Program-made: the position numbers and the translations under genes | Part shown: in pieces, positions 40,801 to 49,771 of the stretch | Layout: every line of letters begins with the position of its first letter | Numbering within the stretch: the first letter of the stretch is position 1 | Assembly: GCF_037201965.1 (NCBI RefSeq) | Contig: NZ_CP147518.1 | Location: forward strand, 1,611,001-1,675,000 | Reading direction: 5' to 3' | Length of the DNA stretch: 64,000 nucleotides | Source: Spirosoma sp. SC4-14 | Lineage (GTDB): Bacteria > Bacteroidota > Bacteroidia > Cytophagales > Spirosomataceae | Notes under the pieces: generated by a model | Told to the model about the DNA's origin: nothing | The model's input: only the letters and a program-made list of their open reading frames with translations | Databases searched by the model: none

Positions 40801-41007
40801 AGCCTCTTCGCCAGCTTTATAACCGCAGTACGAAAAATCGGGAATGCGGTTGCCGCGTTCGTCGGGGCTATAGACCAGATGCCCATCGGCGCCTACTGAA
40901 ACTGGTTTTGGAGGAACCGGCTTATTTTTCTGCGCATACGTAGCCCCGATACGCCCAAGAGCGAATACCAGCGAAAGTACGACGGCAAAATGGTTGAGTC
41001 TGAGCAC
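37840..41007 (-). CDS. large secreted β-helix protein with DUF6298-like C-terminal domain
   Basis: A 1055-aa protein starting at a GTG codon (LRLNHFAVVLSLVFALGRIG, signal ends near YAQ). Residues about 80-520 form a right-handed β-helix of pectate-lyase type (IQAALDYVASLPLGSDGFRG, SVLLEKGVYEVAGSLRISAS, GVVLRGSGMN, IQDAWIRQVVFRHFAGSAVY). The second half (about 620-1050) resembles a TIM-barrel-like domain of unknown function (LVLIHENYFQHNIIEAGAHY, VIQLIGAEFTGPLPFVQFWI, YAADSYDSMGWAVLMAGG) that I take to be DUF6298. Probably a polysaccharide-degrading enzyme of a pectic substrate; no catalytic residues can be named with safety. It overlaps the next gene by ATGA. Confidence 0.82.
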   Translation of the reverse strand: MLRLNHFAVVLSLVFALGRIGATYAQKNKPVPPKPVSVGADGHLVYSPDERGNRIPDFSYCGYKAGEEAVPTVAIKVVIPFRKGDATRRIQAALDYVASLPLGSDGFRGSVLLEKGVYEVAGSLRISASGVVLRGSGMNAGGTTLLGTGLCRDNLISISGSNDRQLTAAVPITDAYVPVNALNVRVANPTDFKTGDYVQIRRPATKEWIQKLGTDTFGGGLSALGWKPGQRDLFWDRQITAVNGAELTLDAPLTTALDSAYGGGTIARYAWPGQIAQSGVENLQLESTIDKTNPKDEAHSWMAIGLENIQDAWIRQVVFRHFAGSAVYVHETARRITVEDCQSLEPVSEIGGERRNTFFVRGQQVLCQRLYAESGIHDFAVGFCATGPNAFVQCESHLPYSFSGSIDSWASGVLFDIVNIDGNALRFANRGQDEQGAGWNAANSVLWQCTAARVENYQPPTAQNWAFGTWAQFAGNGYWDMSNEHIQPRSLYYAQLKDRLGDKITSRAILLPVESEASSSPKIDVAAALTKQAVNPAPTLYDFISAAPKRQPIPATSNATSIDAIGVPKETPVSKSDRRPAEPMQILHGKLVRGVKLITGRRQEVPWWNGSARPYGLTGAKPHITRFVPGMTGRGLTDNLDAMTDSMKADNLLAIDHNYGLWYDRRRDDHERIRRMDGEVWPPFYELPFARSGKETAWDGLSKYDLTKYNPWYWSRLKQYADLADQKGLVLIHENYFQHNIIEAGAHYADFPWRPANNINNTGFPEPVPYAGDKRIFMAEQFYDVSHPVRRALHRAYIRKCLENFVGNTGVIQLIGAEFTGPLPFVQFWIDTISEWEKETGKKAIVGLSTTKDVQDAILADAKRASLVNLIDIRYWHYQANGMAYEPAGGQNLAPRQHARLTPPKKTSFEQVYRAVREYRQKFPEKAVTYAADSYDSMGWAVLMAGGSMPNVPPVADPQFLADAAQMQPVELAKKQTNQWALGSEKAGYIVYTEANTSVELDLTKSAGSFSVSYINPKTGQITKSKDVVKGGSVVNLKKQTEGAEVIWVKKSKGL

Positions 41008-41039
41008 GGTTTCGGAGAAGATTGATTTTTTGTTTTGTT

Positions 41040-41110
41040 ATACCGACGAAGGAGGGATCTCAAGCTTGACTTAAAAGCGACGTTGAGATTCCTCGTTCCT
41101 CGGAATGACA
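41040..41110. repeat. diverged CATTCCGA/GAGGAATCTC-type inverted repeat
   Basis: ATACCGACGAAGGAGGGATC at 41040 and GAGATTCCTCGTTCCTCGGA ending about 41105 form imperfect arms. Same family as 33455-33528. It occupies the gap between the pectate lyase and DUF6298 genes. Confidence 0.7.
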
Positions 41111-41149
41111 AAAAAGCGGGTTGACAAAAATCGAATAACAAAAAGAGTA

Positions 41150-42793
41150 CTACGTTCTTGGCCGAACCTGCTGAACCGATACCACACTGTTGAGGAAATC
41201 TTCGATGTTGGTGTAGCCATCCTTATTTTTATCCTGGCTGGCATCCGACGGATCTTTCGGGTTCAGGCCGTTTTTGGTTTCCCAGCTATCGGGCATCCCG
41301 TCTTTATCGGAATCAACGTAAGGCGTGCCTTTGTAGTCTGGATAGCCACCGACCTGCATCGGGTCAGTAATAATACCATTCTTGTAGGAATCGATGGGCA
41401 GGCGACGGTGTTTGAACTGCGTTTCGGGCAGTTTAACCCCTTCTTTGTAGGCGATCTTTCCGGTACGTACCTGCTCAACAACGCGAGTGTCGACCGGGTC
41501 ACGTTTGGGCAGGGTTGCACCTGCGTTGGCCAGCACAAACTCATACGCCTGTTTGGCGGGAAGAATCGTCAGTTTAGGCATAGGAAGCGGCTCATTCCAT
41601 TTCATGCTCGCCATGTATTGACCGGCATCGGGCATTTCTTCAACCTGAACGCCACCATCCCAGTTATCCTTCGTAACCTTCTCATTTCCGTCCACGATAT
41701 TACCATGAACGTACGCCCGTCCGTAAACCCGATACGGCAGCTTGCTACGTCCTGATTCGGGTTTTAATATCCGGTGCCCAATGGGCGAATCTTTGGGCGT
41801 TTGCGGCCCTGGCTTGTAATAGTTATTGATAATATTGTACATAGCCGTATAGTCGCCCCCATCGGTAGAACGGTGTACCCAGTTGAATATAACGTTGTTG
41901 GCAAAGTTGAAAATGCCATTCCAGCCAATTGACGGATTCCGCCCGGCGTTATCGGCCCATAGGTTACGCATGAACGTACAGTTTTCACCACCCAGCGTAC
42001 TGCCGAATGCGTGGTTCCAGGTGTCGAGCGCTTCCGAGAAAATCGAATTCTGAATCGTGATATTGACGGTCGGCAGCTTCTCTTCCAGCGCTTTGCCTGT
42101 GCTGTCATTGTACATATGGCGGTACATCGACATGTTTTCGTCCAGTCCCCAACTGGCCGATACGTGGTCGATCATGATGTTGCCGATTGGGTTGCCGCCA
42201 ATCGAATCGTCGCGACGTCCGACAAAGGTTTCGCCCCGCCGGAACCGCATATACCGGATCAGTACGTCGTGTGTGTTGATCCAGACCGATTCGCCCGCTA
42301 TACAAACCCCATCGCCCGGCGCCGTCTGACCCGCAATGGTGATGTAAGGGGCTCTGATAATCAGGGGACTTTTTAATTTGATGATACCGGCTACGTTGAA
42401 CACAATGGTACGTGCGCCACCTGTTTCGCAGGCATCGCGAAGTGTGCCAGGACCACTATCTTCGAGGCTCGTTACCACAATGACTTTACCACCGCGTCCG
42501 CCGAATGTGTAGGCGCCACCCCCTTCGGCACCCGGAAAAGCCGGGATGCTGGCCTGTGGCAGATCGACCGGGCGGGCGGCCCAGGGAACGTACGGTTTGC
42601 CTTCTTTCGCTTCCTTCTCAATGATGGGTTTAGCCTTTTCCCAGGCAATATTCGACTTCCGCCAGGTCTCTTTAAGCAGTTCATCGCTTTGTTTCTGAAC
42701 ATCTGCCGGAATGGTCGGGTACTGCGCCGATGCAGACTGCTGGGCGAAAATCAGAGCAGCCGACAGGAAAATAGGAATAGTAAGCTTTTTCAT
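41150..42793 (-). CDS. pectate lyase-like polysaccharide lyase (PL1 type), secreted
   Basis: A 547-aa exported protein (signal IPIFLSAALIFAQQSASAQ). The parallel β-helix starts IPAFPGAEGGGAYTFGGRGG (about 85), then VIVVTSLEDSGPGTLRDACE, YITIAGQTAPGDGVCIAG, VLIRYMRFRRGE and NIMIDHVSASWGLDENMS, the hallmark order of Bacteroidota PL1-like lyases. The C-terminus holds two EF-hand/thrombospondin-3-like calcium loops (DSDKDGMPDSWETKNG, about 500; DKNKDGYTNIEDFL, about 520). It would cleave polygalacturonan or a related pectin by β-elimination. It is the first gene of the long minus-strand array, making it the anchor for the pectin interpretation. Confidence 0.92.
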   Translation of the reverse strand: MKKLTIPIFLSAALIFAQQSASAQYPTIPADVQKQSDELLKETWRKSNIAWEKAKPIIEKEAKEGKPYVPWAARPVDLPQASIPAFPGAEGGGAYTFGGRGGKVIVVTSLEDSGPGTLRDACETGGARTIVFNVAGIIKLKSPLIIRAPYITIAGQTAPGDGVCIAGESVWINTHDVLIRYMRFRRGETFVGRRDDSIGGNPIGNIMIDHVSASWGLDENMSMYRHMYNDSTGKALEEKLPTVNITIQNSIFSEALDTWNHAFGSTLGGENCTFMRNLWADNAGRNPSIGWNGIFNFANNVIFNWVHRSTDGGDYTAMYNIINNYYKPGPQTPKDSPIGHRILKPESGRSKLPYRVYGRAYVHGNIVDGNEKVTKDNWDGGVQVEEMPDAGQYMASMKWNEPLPMPKLTILPAKQAYEFVLANAGATLPKRDPVDTRVVEQVRTGKIAYKEGVKLPETQFKHRRLPIDSYKNGIITDPMQVGGYPDYKGTPYVDSDKDGMPDSWETKNGLNPKDPSDASQDKNKDGYTNIEDFLNSVVSVQQVRPRT

Positions 42794-42949
42794 GAGACGA
42801 GGGTTCTGTTGAGTGAGCGAGTTGTCAGGTCCAATCGGTCAAAACCAAACAATCGCGGTGATCAATGATCAGATTGTATATCAAGCTCAAAATAAGGCTA
42901 AAAAATAGGGCAATATCTATATCATTTTCTCGGCAATTTATAGGATATT

Positions 42950-42966
42950 ATCATTCGGGGAAATCA
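42950..42966. promoter_or_regulatory. ATCATTCGGGGAAATCA motif, possible regulator site
   Basis: Lies in the divergent spacer between the pectate lyase and DUF72 genes. It matches 16 of 17 bases of 51611-51627, upstream of the GH43/GH130-like gene. Two occurrences only, so a shared operator is a hypothesis. Confidence 0.3.
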
Positions 42967-43058
42967 ACTTAAAAGTTGCCTGCTACAGACTTAATGGCCC
43001 GGTCTATTTTTAACATAGTTGCTCATAAAGACGTTTATTGGCTATTGCCTTACACGTT

Positions 43059-43784
43059 ATGAGTATTTATATCGGCACCTCGGGCTGGAGCTACGATCAT
43101 TGGCAGGGCGTTTTGTATCCGCAACATACGCCAGTTCATCTCCGCCTGGATTATTATCTCCCACAATTTGACACGGTTGAACTAAACAGTAGTTTTTACC
43201 ACTGGCCCAGACAAACAACATTTGTTCACTGGTATCAACGCTTACCCAATCATTTCCGTCTGTCGGTGAAAGCGCCCAGAGGCTTAACGCATGGTAAAAA
43301 ACTATATGCGCCGGAGGTGTGGCTGGAACGGATTAAAAGCTGCTGGCACGAATTGCATCATAAACGGGCGGTGCTGCTGGTGCAGTTAGCTCCTCAACAA
43401 ACCTACGATTATGACCGCCTGGCCTACTTTCTGGAACAATTGCCGGTCTGGATGGATACGGCGGTTGAGTTCAGACATGAGAGCTGGCATAACGAAACGG
43501 TTTTCCAGTTGCTGGAACATCATCAGGTTGCCTATTGCATTATGAGTGGGGCTCAACTACCCTGTTTGCTCCGAACAACGGCCCCCTTTGTATACATACG
43601 CTTACACGGCCCCGATTTTCAGCATTTATACGGTGGTTCATATTCCGATGCTGATTTGAACTGGTGGGCTGACCGAATTCGGGAATGGACGAAGTTGGGA
43701 AAGGATGTATATGCTTATTTTAATAACGACGGCGCGGGTAATGCCGTCCGCAATGCCCAGACCTTACGCCAACTGGTCGCCTGA
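43059..43784 (+). CDS. DUF72 domain-containing protein
   Basis: A 241-aa TIM-barrel-like protein of the DUF72 family (YecE): opening MSIYIGTSGWSYDHWQG, then FDTVELNSSFYHWPRQTTFV, FRLSVKAPRGLTHGKKL, AVLLVQLAPQQTYDYDRL, VEFRHESWHN, FVYIRLHGPDF and YAYFNNDGAGNAVRNAQTL. The family is widespread, and its role is unknown, with UV-stress or iron-sulfur links suggested. ATG 43059 gives the conserved opening; an ATG-type start at 43038 adds seven poorly conserved residues. It is transcribed away from the pectin array and converges on an esterase gene with one base between stops. Confidence 0.92.
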   Translation: MSIYIGTSGWSYDHWQGVLYPQHTPVHLRLDYYLPQFDTVELNSSFYHWPRQTTFVHWYQRLPNHFRLSVKAPRGLTHGKKLYAPEVWLERIKSCWHELHHKRAVLLVQLAPQQTYDYDRLAYFLEQLPVWMDTAVEFRHESWHNETVFQLLEHHQVAYCIMSGAQLPCLLRTTAPFVYIRLHGPDFQHLYGGSYSDADLNWWADRIREWTKLGKDVYAYFNNDGAGNAVRNAQTLRQLVA

Positions 43785-43785
43785 T

Positions 43786-44631
43786 TTATTTCTTTTTAGG
43801 GTAGAACAGTTCAAAAGCCCGATAAACACTGCGGTGCAAAATGGTCAGGTGATTTTCGTCGGGCAGATAAACATACTGCACTGTTAGATTGGACGGATTG
43901 GTTCGTTGAAGCAGGTCGGCCAGCGTTTGCGCGTCATTTTCCATTTGTTTGCCTTCATTACCGACCGATACATATACATTGGTTGGCTTCATGATGGATT
44001 GTTTGTTCTGACTTTTTAGAGCCGTTAGCAGTGACTCATTATCCCACCACAGGCTTGGGCTAACAATGATGTAGTTATCGAACAGATCGGGATGATGTAG
44101 CAGGATTTCAGTAGCCAGTAATCCGCCAAGCGACTGCCCAATCAGCGTTTTGACCCCGCTGGTTCTGTATCCAGACCGAATGAAAGGCTGTAGCTCCTTT
44201 TCCAGAAAGGCCATAAATGGTGCCGAACCGCCAGTAGTAGGAAAGTCTTTTTTATCCTTCGCTATGGTGGTTGGATAGGTGAAATCCCGTCTTCGATCGA
44301 CATTGGCAATCCCAACTACAATTGATTTAGGCATAACCCCGATCATCGTTAAAAACTGAACAAGGCCGACGATGTGAATAAAGTCTTCGTTGGCAGAGCC
44401 ATCCAGCAGGTAAATAACCGGATACGTTGTTGTTGAATCGGACGAATAGCCTTCAGGCAGGTAAATATTCAGGAGCCTGTTTTCTCCCAATTGGTCGGAA
44501 TGAACTTGCTGAATTACACCTAAAACAAAGGGTGTGGTTTGGCTGACTGAAGGCACCGCAGGAACCTGTGCGCACGAAGTCAGTCTGGTGGCCAGTAAGA
44601 TTAGAACAATGAAAAAACAGGATCTCATCAT
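43786..44631 (-). CDS. α/β-hydrolase fold esterase (BesA/enterochelin-esterase-like) lipoprotein
   Basis: A 281-aa esterase. The signal MRSCFFIVLILLATRLTSC suggests a lipoprotein (Cys at about 20). Fold markers: YLPEGYSSDSTTTYPVIYLL then DGSANEDFIHI, the nucleophile LIGQSLGGLLATEIL (Ser at about 167), the loop SPSLWWDNESL (about 190-200) and a late ENHLTILH His. The closest general relatives hydrolyse siderophore or acyl esters. It overlaps no neighbour and converges on DUF72. Substrate unknown. Confidence 0.85.
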   Translation of the reverse strand: MMRSCFFIVLILLATRLTSCAQVPAVPSVSQTTPFVLGVIQQVHSDQLGENRLLNIYLPEGYSSDSTTTYPVIYLLDGSANEDFIHIVGLVQFLTMIGVMPKSIVVGIANVDRRRDFTYPTTIAKDKKDFPTTGGSAPFMAFLEKELQPFIRSGYRTSGVKTLIGQSLGGLLATEILLHHPDLFDNYIIVSPSLWWDNESLLTALKSQNKQSIMKPTNVYVSVGNEGKQMENDAQTLADLLQRTNPSNLTVQYVYLPDENHLTILHRSVYRAFELFYPKKK

Positions 44632-44925
44632 CAGTATTTTAGTGAGAAGTCTTTACCCGAAATGTGCCCTTGTCGATAGGTCTGGCCAGCTAGAAACATC
44701 CAATATAATAAATAGTAAACGTTGGAATTCTCCGGCCGTAAAATCGACACGACATTCCTCATTATTAGTAGGGCATACGCTATGGCATTTACAATATATA
44801 CCATATCAATATAGAATTTTAATATACTAATAATAAAAAAATATATAATAAACTTTTGGATAAATAATAAAAAAATTATAATTATATGGATAAGTTCTAT
44901 TATTATTTTTTTAAGTGTTAACATT
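44632..44925. other. AT-rich leader/promoter region of susC
   Basis: 294-bp spacer between the esterase and SusC starts (divergent). The half near SusC (44800-44925) is almost pure A/T with ATAATAAA runs. It must hold the SusC promoter, but I find only the near-match TAAACTTTTG (about 44847-44856), not a clean TAnnTTTG. Confidence 0.5.
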
Positions 44926-47900
44926 ATGCAGACACAATATCTACAAACTTGTTTTAAGCTAATTTTAATCTCCTTGTTGTTCTTCCCTGTTTATGCTCAG
45001 GCGCAACTAGTTACAGGGAAGGTCATCTCAAAAGCAGATGGCTCGCCATTGCCAGGAGTGAGTGTTCTGGTGAAAGGAACAACAAGAGGGACGATTTCGG
45101 ATGCCCAGGGCGCATTCGCTATCGAAGCCAAAACGGCTGAAGTTCTCGTTTTTTCGGCGGTAGGCTACGAAGGCCAGGAGGTAAAGGTGAATGCATCGGT
45201 TCTTACGATTTCGCTGGCCGAAGATGCCCGTGCTCTTACCGAAGTGGTAGTTACGGCACTGGGAATTAAAAAGGAGAAGGAGAAAATCCTGTATGCTACT
45301 CAGGAGGTAAAAGGGGCCGTGCTCGACAAAGCCCCCGATGCCAACGTTGCTGGTAACCTGACTGGCAAAGTAGCGGGTCTGACCGTTTTTAACAGTAGCA
45401 ACCTGTATCAATCGCCCGAAATCCAATTACGGGGTGCCAGCACGCTACTGGTAGTTGATGGTGTTCCGACTACCAGTGGGAACTATGATCTCTGGAACCT
45501 GAATGCCAACGACATCGAAAGCATCAATGTGCTGAAAGGTACGGCTGCGGCTGCTCTGTATGGTGCTGCTGGCATCAATGGGGCGATTATGGTAACTACC
45601 AAAAAAGGCAAGCAGGGGAGCAATGGCATGGAAGTTACCGTCAACTCATCCAACCTGTTGCAATCGGGTTTCCTGCGTGTTCCCGAAACCCAGGACCAGT
45701 ATGGAATGGGGTATGGCGGGTACTACGCTTTCATCGACGGGAAAAGTGGCGGGGGCTGGAACGACGACTATGGGTATGTATGGGGGCCAAAACTGAACGT
45801 AAAAAACCCCGGTACGGCCAGCGGCTACGAAGAATACCCGCAATACAACAGCCCCTATAATCCAAACGAGTTATACACCTTTACGCAGGCAGGCTATACC
45901 GACCAGTCGCACTATAAGCCACTGCCCTGGATTACACGCGGCAAAAACAACCTGACCAATTTCCTGAACAATGAGTTGCTGCTCAATAATAATGTGACTA
46001 TTTCGGGAAAAAGCGACAATACTGATTACCGGATTTCGGTGAGCCATCTGTATCAGAAAGGACAGGTGCCCAATACACGCTTGAACTCCACAACGTTGAA
46101 CCTGGCCGGTGGTATCAAAATTACGCCCAAATTTAGAGTCGAGAGTACGCTGTCGTATAACCGGCAATACTCGCCCAACTACCCACAAACGGGCTATGGT
46201 GCCAACAATTTCTTCTACAATATTCTGCTCTGGATGGGGCCCGATGTCGATATCAACGATTTGCGGGATTACTGGAAACCCGGCGGAGGGCGTTCGACCA
46301 GTGCGGGTTTTGTAGCGTATGGGCAGCCCAACGTGCAGCAGTTTAACTATAACTATACCTGGTATAACAACCCCTGGTATATAGCCTATGAAGCCACCAA
46401 TGCCTATACGAACAATGTGCTGACGGGGCAGGTCAACGGAACCTACGACATTACGCCAAATTTGTCGGCTTTTGTGCGGTCGGGGGTAATCACCAACACG
46501 TCAGCCGATGCCATCAAGACCCCATACAGCTATATTTATTATGGAAATGGCGAGTTCAGGGGGAATTATCAGGAAAACCGTCGGAACAATTTCCAGATCG
46601 TTACTGACGCATTGCTGACGTATAAGAAAAATTTTGGCCCTGATTTTAATTTGACCGCATCGATAGGGGGAAGCAGCCGCTATAATTCGAGCAACTACAT
46701 CAAAGCGAAAACACAGGGATTAAATGTGCCGGCATTATATACACTCAGTAACTCCATAAATCCTGTATTAACCGCCAATCAAACTGCCGAAAAAATGATC
46801 AACTCAGTGTATGGATACGCTGACTTCGATTATAAACGGATGATTTTTCTGGGAATAACCGGACGTAACGACTGGACAACCTCGCTGCAACGACCCAATA
46901 ATTCGTACTTCTATCCATCGGTATCGCTGGGGGTGGTGCCAACGGCCATGTTTACCCTGCCTGAAGTGATTTCGTACATGAAACTGCGGGGTTCGTGGGC
47001 ACAGGTTTCAACCGATAACATTTCGTTGTATGCTGGCGAGAGCGATGGAATCAGTGGTTACGAATCGTATTACAAAAACTGGTATGCCACTTTACCAACC
47101 TATCAGAATGGCCCCAAGTGGAACGGTAATACCTCGTCCCTAAAGTTGGGCGAAACGCTCATTTCGAGTGGTATTTTACCCAACACCACTATCTCGCAGG
47201 AGTATGGCCTTGACCTGCGCTTCCTGAAAAATCGGATCGGTTTAGACGTTACCTATTTTAACTATACCGAAAAGGATTTTGCCCTTCGGATTCCGGTTTC
47301 GCTGGCTTCGGGCTATTCGAACCTACTTGTTAATGGCGATCGGAAAAGCCGGAAAGGAATCGAAATAATGGTTTCTGGAACACCCATCATCGCCCGCGAT
47401 TTCCGGTGGGATGTGTCGGCCAACTACAGTGTAGCGCATCAATATGTGAAAGAATGGTATGGTGGGGCTACCTATCGGAACGGCGTAAAAGTGGGAGACC
47501 GGACCGATGTACTTCGCGACTGGGACTGGGAGCGTTCGCCCGATGGGCAGATTGTGTACGGTTCCAATGGGTTTCCGCAATACGTCAACCACCCTGTCAA
47601 TATTGGCCTCACCGACCCGGACTTCATTTTTGGCCTTTCCAACACCCTGAAGTACAAAAATTTCAACCTCAGCTTTTCTTTCGATGGGCGTGTGGGCGGA
47701 GTGATGTATAACAGCCTGGAGCAAAAACTCTACGAAGGCGGTATGCACCCCGGTACGGCCAACAGCTACCGCGATGATGCTTACGAAGGCAAAAAGACCT
47801 ATGTCGGGCAGGGTGTAGTGGTGACGGGAGGGCTGGTTGAGTACGATGTGCAGGGAAAAATTGTGAGTGATACCCGTACGTTTTCGCCCAATGCCCAGGC

Positions 47901-48189
47901 TGTTAACTATATCGACTGGGTCAATGCAACCTATGTGGCGGGTGTGCCTGGGGCCAACATCAACAAGCGGACGTTTGTGAAGCTACGCGAGGTGGTGTTG
48001 GCGTATCAGTTGCCTGCATTGCGGGGCAAAGCGGCTTTTTTTAAAACCGCCAGCGTATCGCTGATTGGTCGTAACCTGCTTCTGTTTACCAAAGCCCCGT
48101 TCCTCGATCCTGACGGATTTTCGGGCGATGGGGGCTTGTCTGAACCTACCTACCGGAACATTGGTCTCAACCTCAACCTGAAATTTTAA
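44926..48189 (+). CDS. SusC/RagA-family TonB-dependent outer-membrane transporter
   Basis: A 1087-aa outer-membrane protein. Signal peptide (LISLLFFPVYAQAQ); a CarboxypepD-regulatory-like domain (about 27-105; VTGKVISKADGSPLPGVSVL, FSAVGYEGQEV); the plug domain (about 115-225; GNLTGKVAGLTVFNSS, LLVVDGVPTTSG, IESINVLKGTAAAALYGAAG); then a 22-strand barrel ending in ...NIGLNLNLKF with the terminal aromatic. There is no STN domain, so no anti-sigma signalling is expected. With SusD next door it imports oligosaccharides (or peptides) in a TonB-powered way. The cargo is not readable; the downstream glycosidases suggest a galactose-containing glycan. Confidence 0.96.
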   Translation: MQTQYLQTCFKLILISLLFFPVYAQAQLVTGKVISKADGSPLPGVSVLVKGTTRGTISDAQGAFAIEAKTAEVLVFSAVGYEGQEVKVNASVLTISLAEDARALTEVVVTALGIKKEKEKILYATQEVKGAVLDKAPDANVAGNLTGKVAGLTVFNSSNLYQSPEIQLRGASTLLVVDGVPTTSGNYDLWNLNANDIESINVLKGTAAAALYGAAGINGAIMVTTKKGKQGSNGMEVTVNSSNLLQSGFLRVPETQDQYGMGYGGYYAFIDGKSGGGWNDDYGYVWGPKLNVKNPGTASGYEEYPQYNSPYNPNELYTFTQAGYTDQSHYKPLPWITRGKNNLTNFLNNELLLNNNVTISGKSDNTDYRISVSHLYQKGQVPNTRLNSTTLNLAGGIKITPKFRVESTLSYNRQYSPNYPQTGYGANNFFYNILLWMGPDVDINDLRDYWKPGGGRSTSAGFVAYGQPNVQQFNYNYTWYNNPWYIAYEATNAYTNNVLTGQVNGTYDITPNLSAFVRSGVITNTSADAIKTPYSYIYYGNGEFRGNYQENRRNNFQIVTDALLTYKKNFGPDFNLTASIGGSSRYNSSNYIKAKTQGLNVPALYTLSNSINPVLTANQTAEKMINSVYGYADFDYKRMIFLGITGRNDWTTSLQRPNNSYFYPSVSLGVVPTAMFTLPEVISYMKLRGSWAQVSTDNISLYAGESDGISGYESYYKNWYATLPTYQNGPKWNGNTSSLKLGETLISSGILPNTTISQEYGLDLRFLKNRIGLDVTYFNYTEKDFALRIPVSLASGYSNLLVNGDRKSRKGIEIMVSGTPIIARDFRWDVSANYSVAHQYVKEWYGGATYRNGVKVGDRTDVLRDWDWERSPDGQIVYGSNGFPQYVNHPVNIGLTDPDFIFGLSNTLKYKNFNLSFSFDGRVGGVMYNSLEQKLYEGGMHPGTANSYRDDAYEGKKTYVGQGVVVTGGLVEYDVQGKIVSDTRTFSPNAQAVNYIDWVNATYVAGVPGANINKRTFVKLREVVLAYQLPALRGKAAFFKTASVSLIGRNLLLFTKAPFLDPDGFSGDGGLSEPTYRNIGLNLNLKF

Positions 48190-48193
48190 TACC

Positions 48194-49684
48194 ATGCACT
48201 TACTCAGAAAAAATAGATTCGTTCGTAACCTCAGAACAACGATTGCGCTGACTCTTGTCGGGAGCCTGCTGGTAACCTCCTGTAAGAAATACGAAGAGTT
48301 TCAGGTCAACCCAAACCAGTCATCTACGGCTACTCCGGCTCTGCTGCTGACCAATATCTGTTACAGCATTTTCCGTTCATCATCGTTTCTGATTACGGAA
48401 CCAGCCTATGCCGTTCGCCAGCTTACCTATTATGAACGGGTAAACAACTACGTAGGCTATGCCTGGCGAGAAGGTTCCTTTGGTAATTATCAGACACTGA
48501 GCCAGGTAAAGGCAATGGACGACCTGGCTGCCACGCCTGATATGAAAAACTACAAAGGACTGGCCAAACTGTTTCGGGCCATTCTGTTCAGCCAGTTGAC
48601 CGATCAGTTTGGCGATATTCCCTATTCATCGGCGCTGGGTGCCAGCAGCGGTAATGTAAAACCGGCCTACGACACACAGGAAGCCGTTTATAAGGGCATA
48701 TTGCAGGAACTGGAAGAGGCCAATAGCATCCTGAGCGATGCCAATGGTGCCATTGGTGGTGATATTATTTTCGACGGAAAAGCCTCTCAGTGGCAAAAAC
48801 TGGCCAATGCCCTTCATCTGCGGCTGCTAATTCATCTGAGCAAAAAGGAAAGCAATACAAACCTGAACATCAAAAGCCAGTTTCAGGCCATTGTGGGCAA
48901 TCCGACCAAATACCCATTGATGAGCAGTGCCGCCGACAATGCGCAGCTTGTGTTTAATAGTTCGGCTGCCAACAACGCGTATCCGGGTTTTGGAAACTTG
49001 TCGATAGCCTCATTGGTATCGCTCGAAAAAAGCTTTGTCAAGTTACTGAAAGACACCAAAGATGTCCGCCTTTTTGCGTTTGGAGAGCCCATTTCAGGTA
49101 AAGAAGCTGGCAAGTTTGAAAACTATGAAGGGGTAGATGCCGGGCTAACTATTGGTGAACAAATTGTACTGGCCGGTAGTGCTTCAAAAATCAAAAAACG
49201 CTATTACGACGACCGAATCAATGAACCTCTGATTTTTCTGGGCTATCCTGAACAGGAGTTTTTGATAGCCGAAGCCATCAGCCGGGGGTGGATAACGAGT
49301 GCCGGAACTGCCAGTGAACATTATGAAAATGGCATCCGGGCTTCTATGAAATTTTATGGCATTGCCGATGCCACCATTACCGACTACCTGGCCGGAACGG
49401 CTGTAAAGCTGACGCCGGATAATGCGTTGACAAACATCGCGTTGCAGAAATACATAGCCATGTTCCTGCATTCGGGGCTGGAGCCGTTTTATGAGCAACG
49501 CCGGACCGGTATACCCACGCTTAGTGTAGGCCCTGGCACCTATAACGACAAAAAAGTGCCTAAACGCTGGATTTATCCACAATCGGAATACGATAACAAC
49601 AATGATAATGTGAAAACATCCACTCAGGCGCAGTTTGGCACCACCAATGAAACTATCAACGACGAAATTTGGCTTTTGAAGTGA
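48194..49684 (+). CDS. SusD/RagB-family nutrient-binding outer-membrane lipoprotein
   Basis: A 496-aa lipoprotein (lipobox LLVTSCKK, Cys at about 30) directly after SusC, with 4 bp between stop and start. YEEFQVNPNQSSTATPALLL is the usual start of the SusD-like 2 group; helical repeats follow (FRAILFSQLTDQFGDIPYS, TQEAVYKGILQELEEANSIL, QWQKLANALHLRLLIHLS), and it ends PKRWIYPQSEYDNNNDNV. It forms the lid over the SusC pore and captures substrate at the cell surface. Confidence 0.95.
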   Translation: MHLLRKNRFVRNLRTTIALTLVGSLLVTSCKKYEEFQVNPNQSSTATPALLLTNICYSIFRSSSFLITEPAYAVRQLTYYERVNNYVGYAWREGSFGNYQTLSQVKAMDDLAATPDMKNYKGLAKLFRAILFSQLTDQFGDIPYSSALGASSGNVKPAYDTQEAVYKGILQELEEANSILSDANGAIGGDIIFDGKASQWQKLANALHLRLLIHLSKKESNTNLNIKSQFQAIVGNPTKYPLMSSAADNAQLVFNSSAANNAYPGFGNLSIASLVSLEKSFVKLLKDTKDVRLFAFGEPISGKEAGKFENYEGVDAGLTIGEQIVLAGSASKIKKRYYDDRINEPLIFLGYPEQEFLIAEAISRGWITSAGTASEHYENGIRASMKFYGIADATITDYLAGTAVKLTPDNALTNIALQKYIAMFLHSGLEPFYEQRRTGIPTLSVGPGTYNDKKVPKRWIYPQSEYDNNNDNVKTSTQAQFGTTNETINDEIWLLK

Positions 49685-49687
49685 TTA

Positions 49688-49743
49688 CGATTTATGTGGG
49701 CTGGTGCGTCAGCAATCCTCATGCGCCAGCCCACCATAAATCG
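49688..49743 (+). terminator. large inverted repeat after susD
   Basis: CGATTTATG-TGGGCTGG-TGCG (49688-49708) against CGC-CAGCCCAC-CATAAATCG (49724-49743). Long hairpin four bases after the SusD stop. There is no T-run, so it may be a rho-dependent or attenuating structure or a repeat-family member. Confidence 0.6.
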
Positions 49744-49771
49744 AATACTGTAAACCATAAACCAATAGATT

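Noticed and set aside
44631-44924. Hydrophobic 97-aa minus-strand reading frame
   Set aside because: It is a by-product of the A/T-rich susC leader (runs of Ile, Phe, Tyr, Lys codons) and overlaps the start of the esterase gene.
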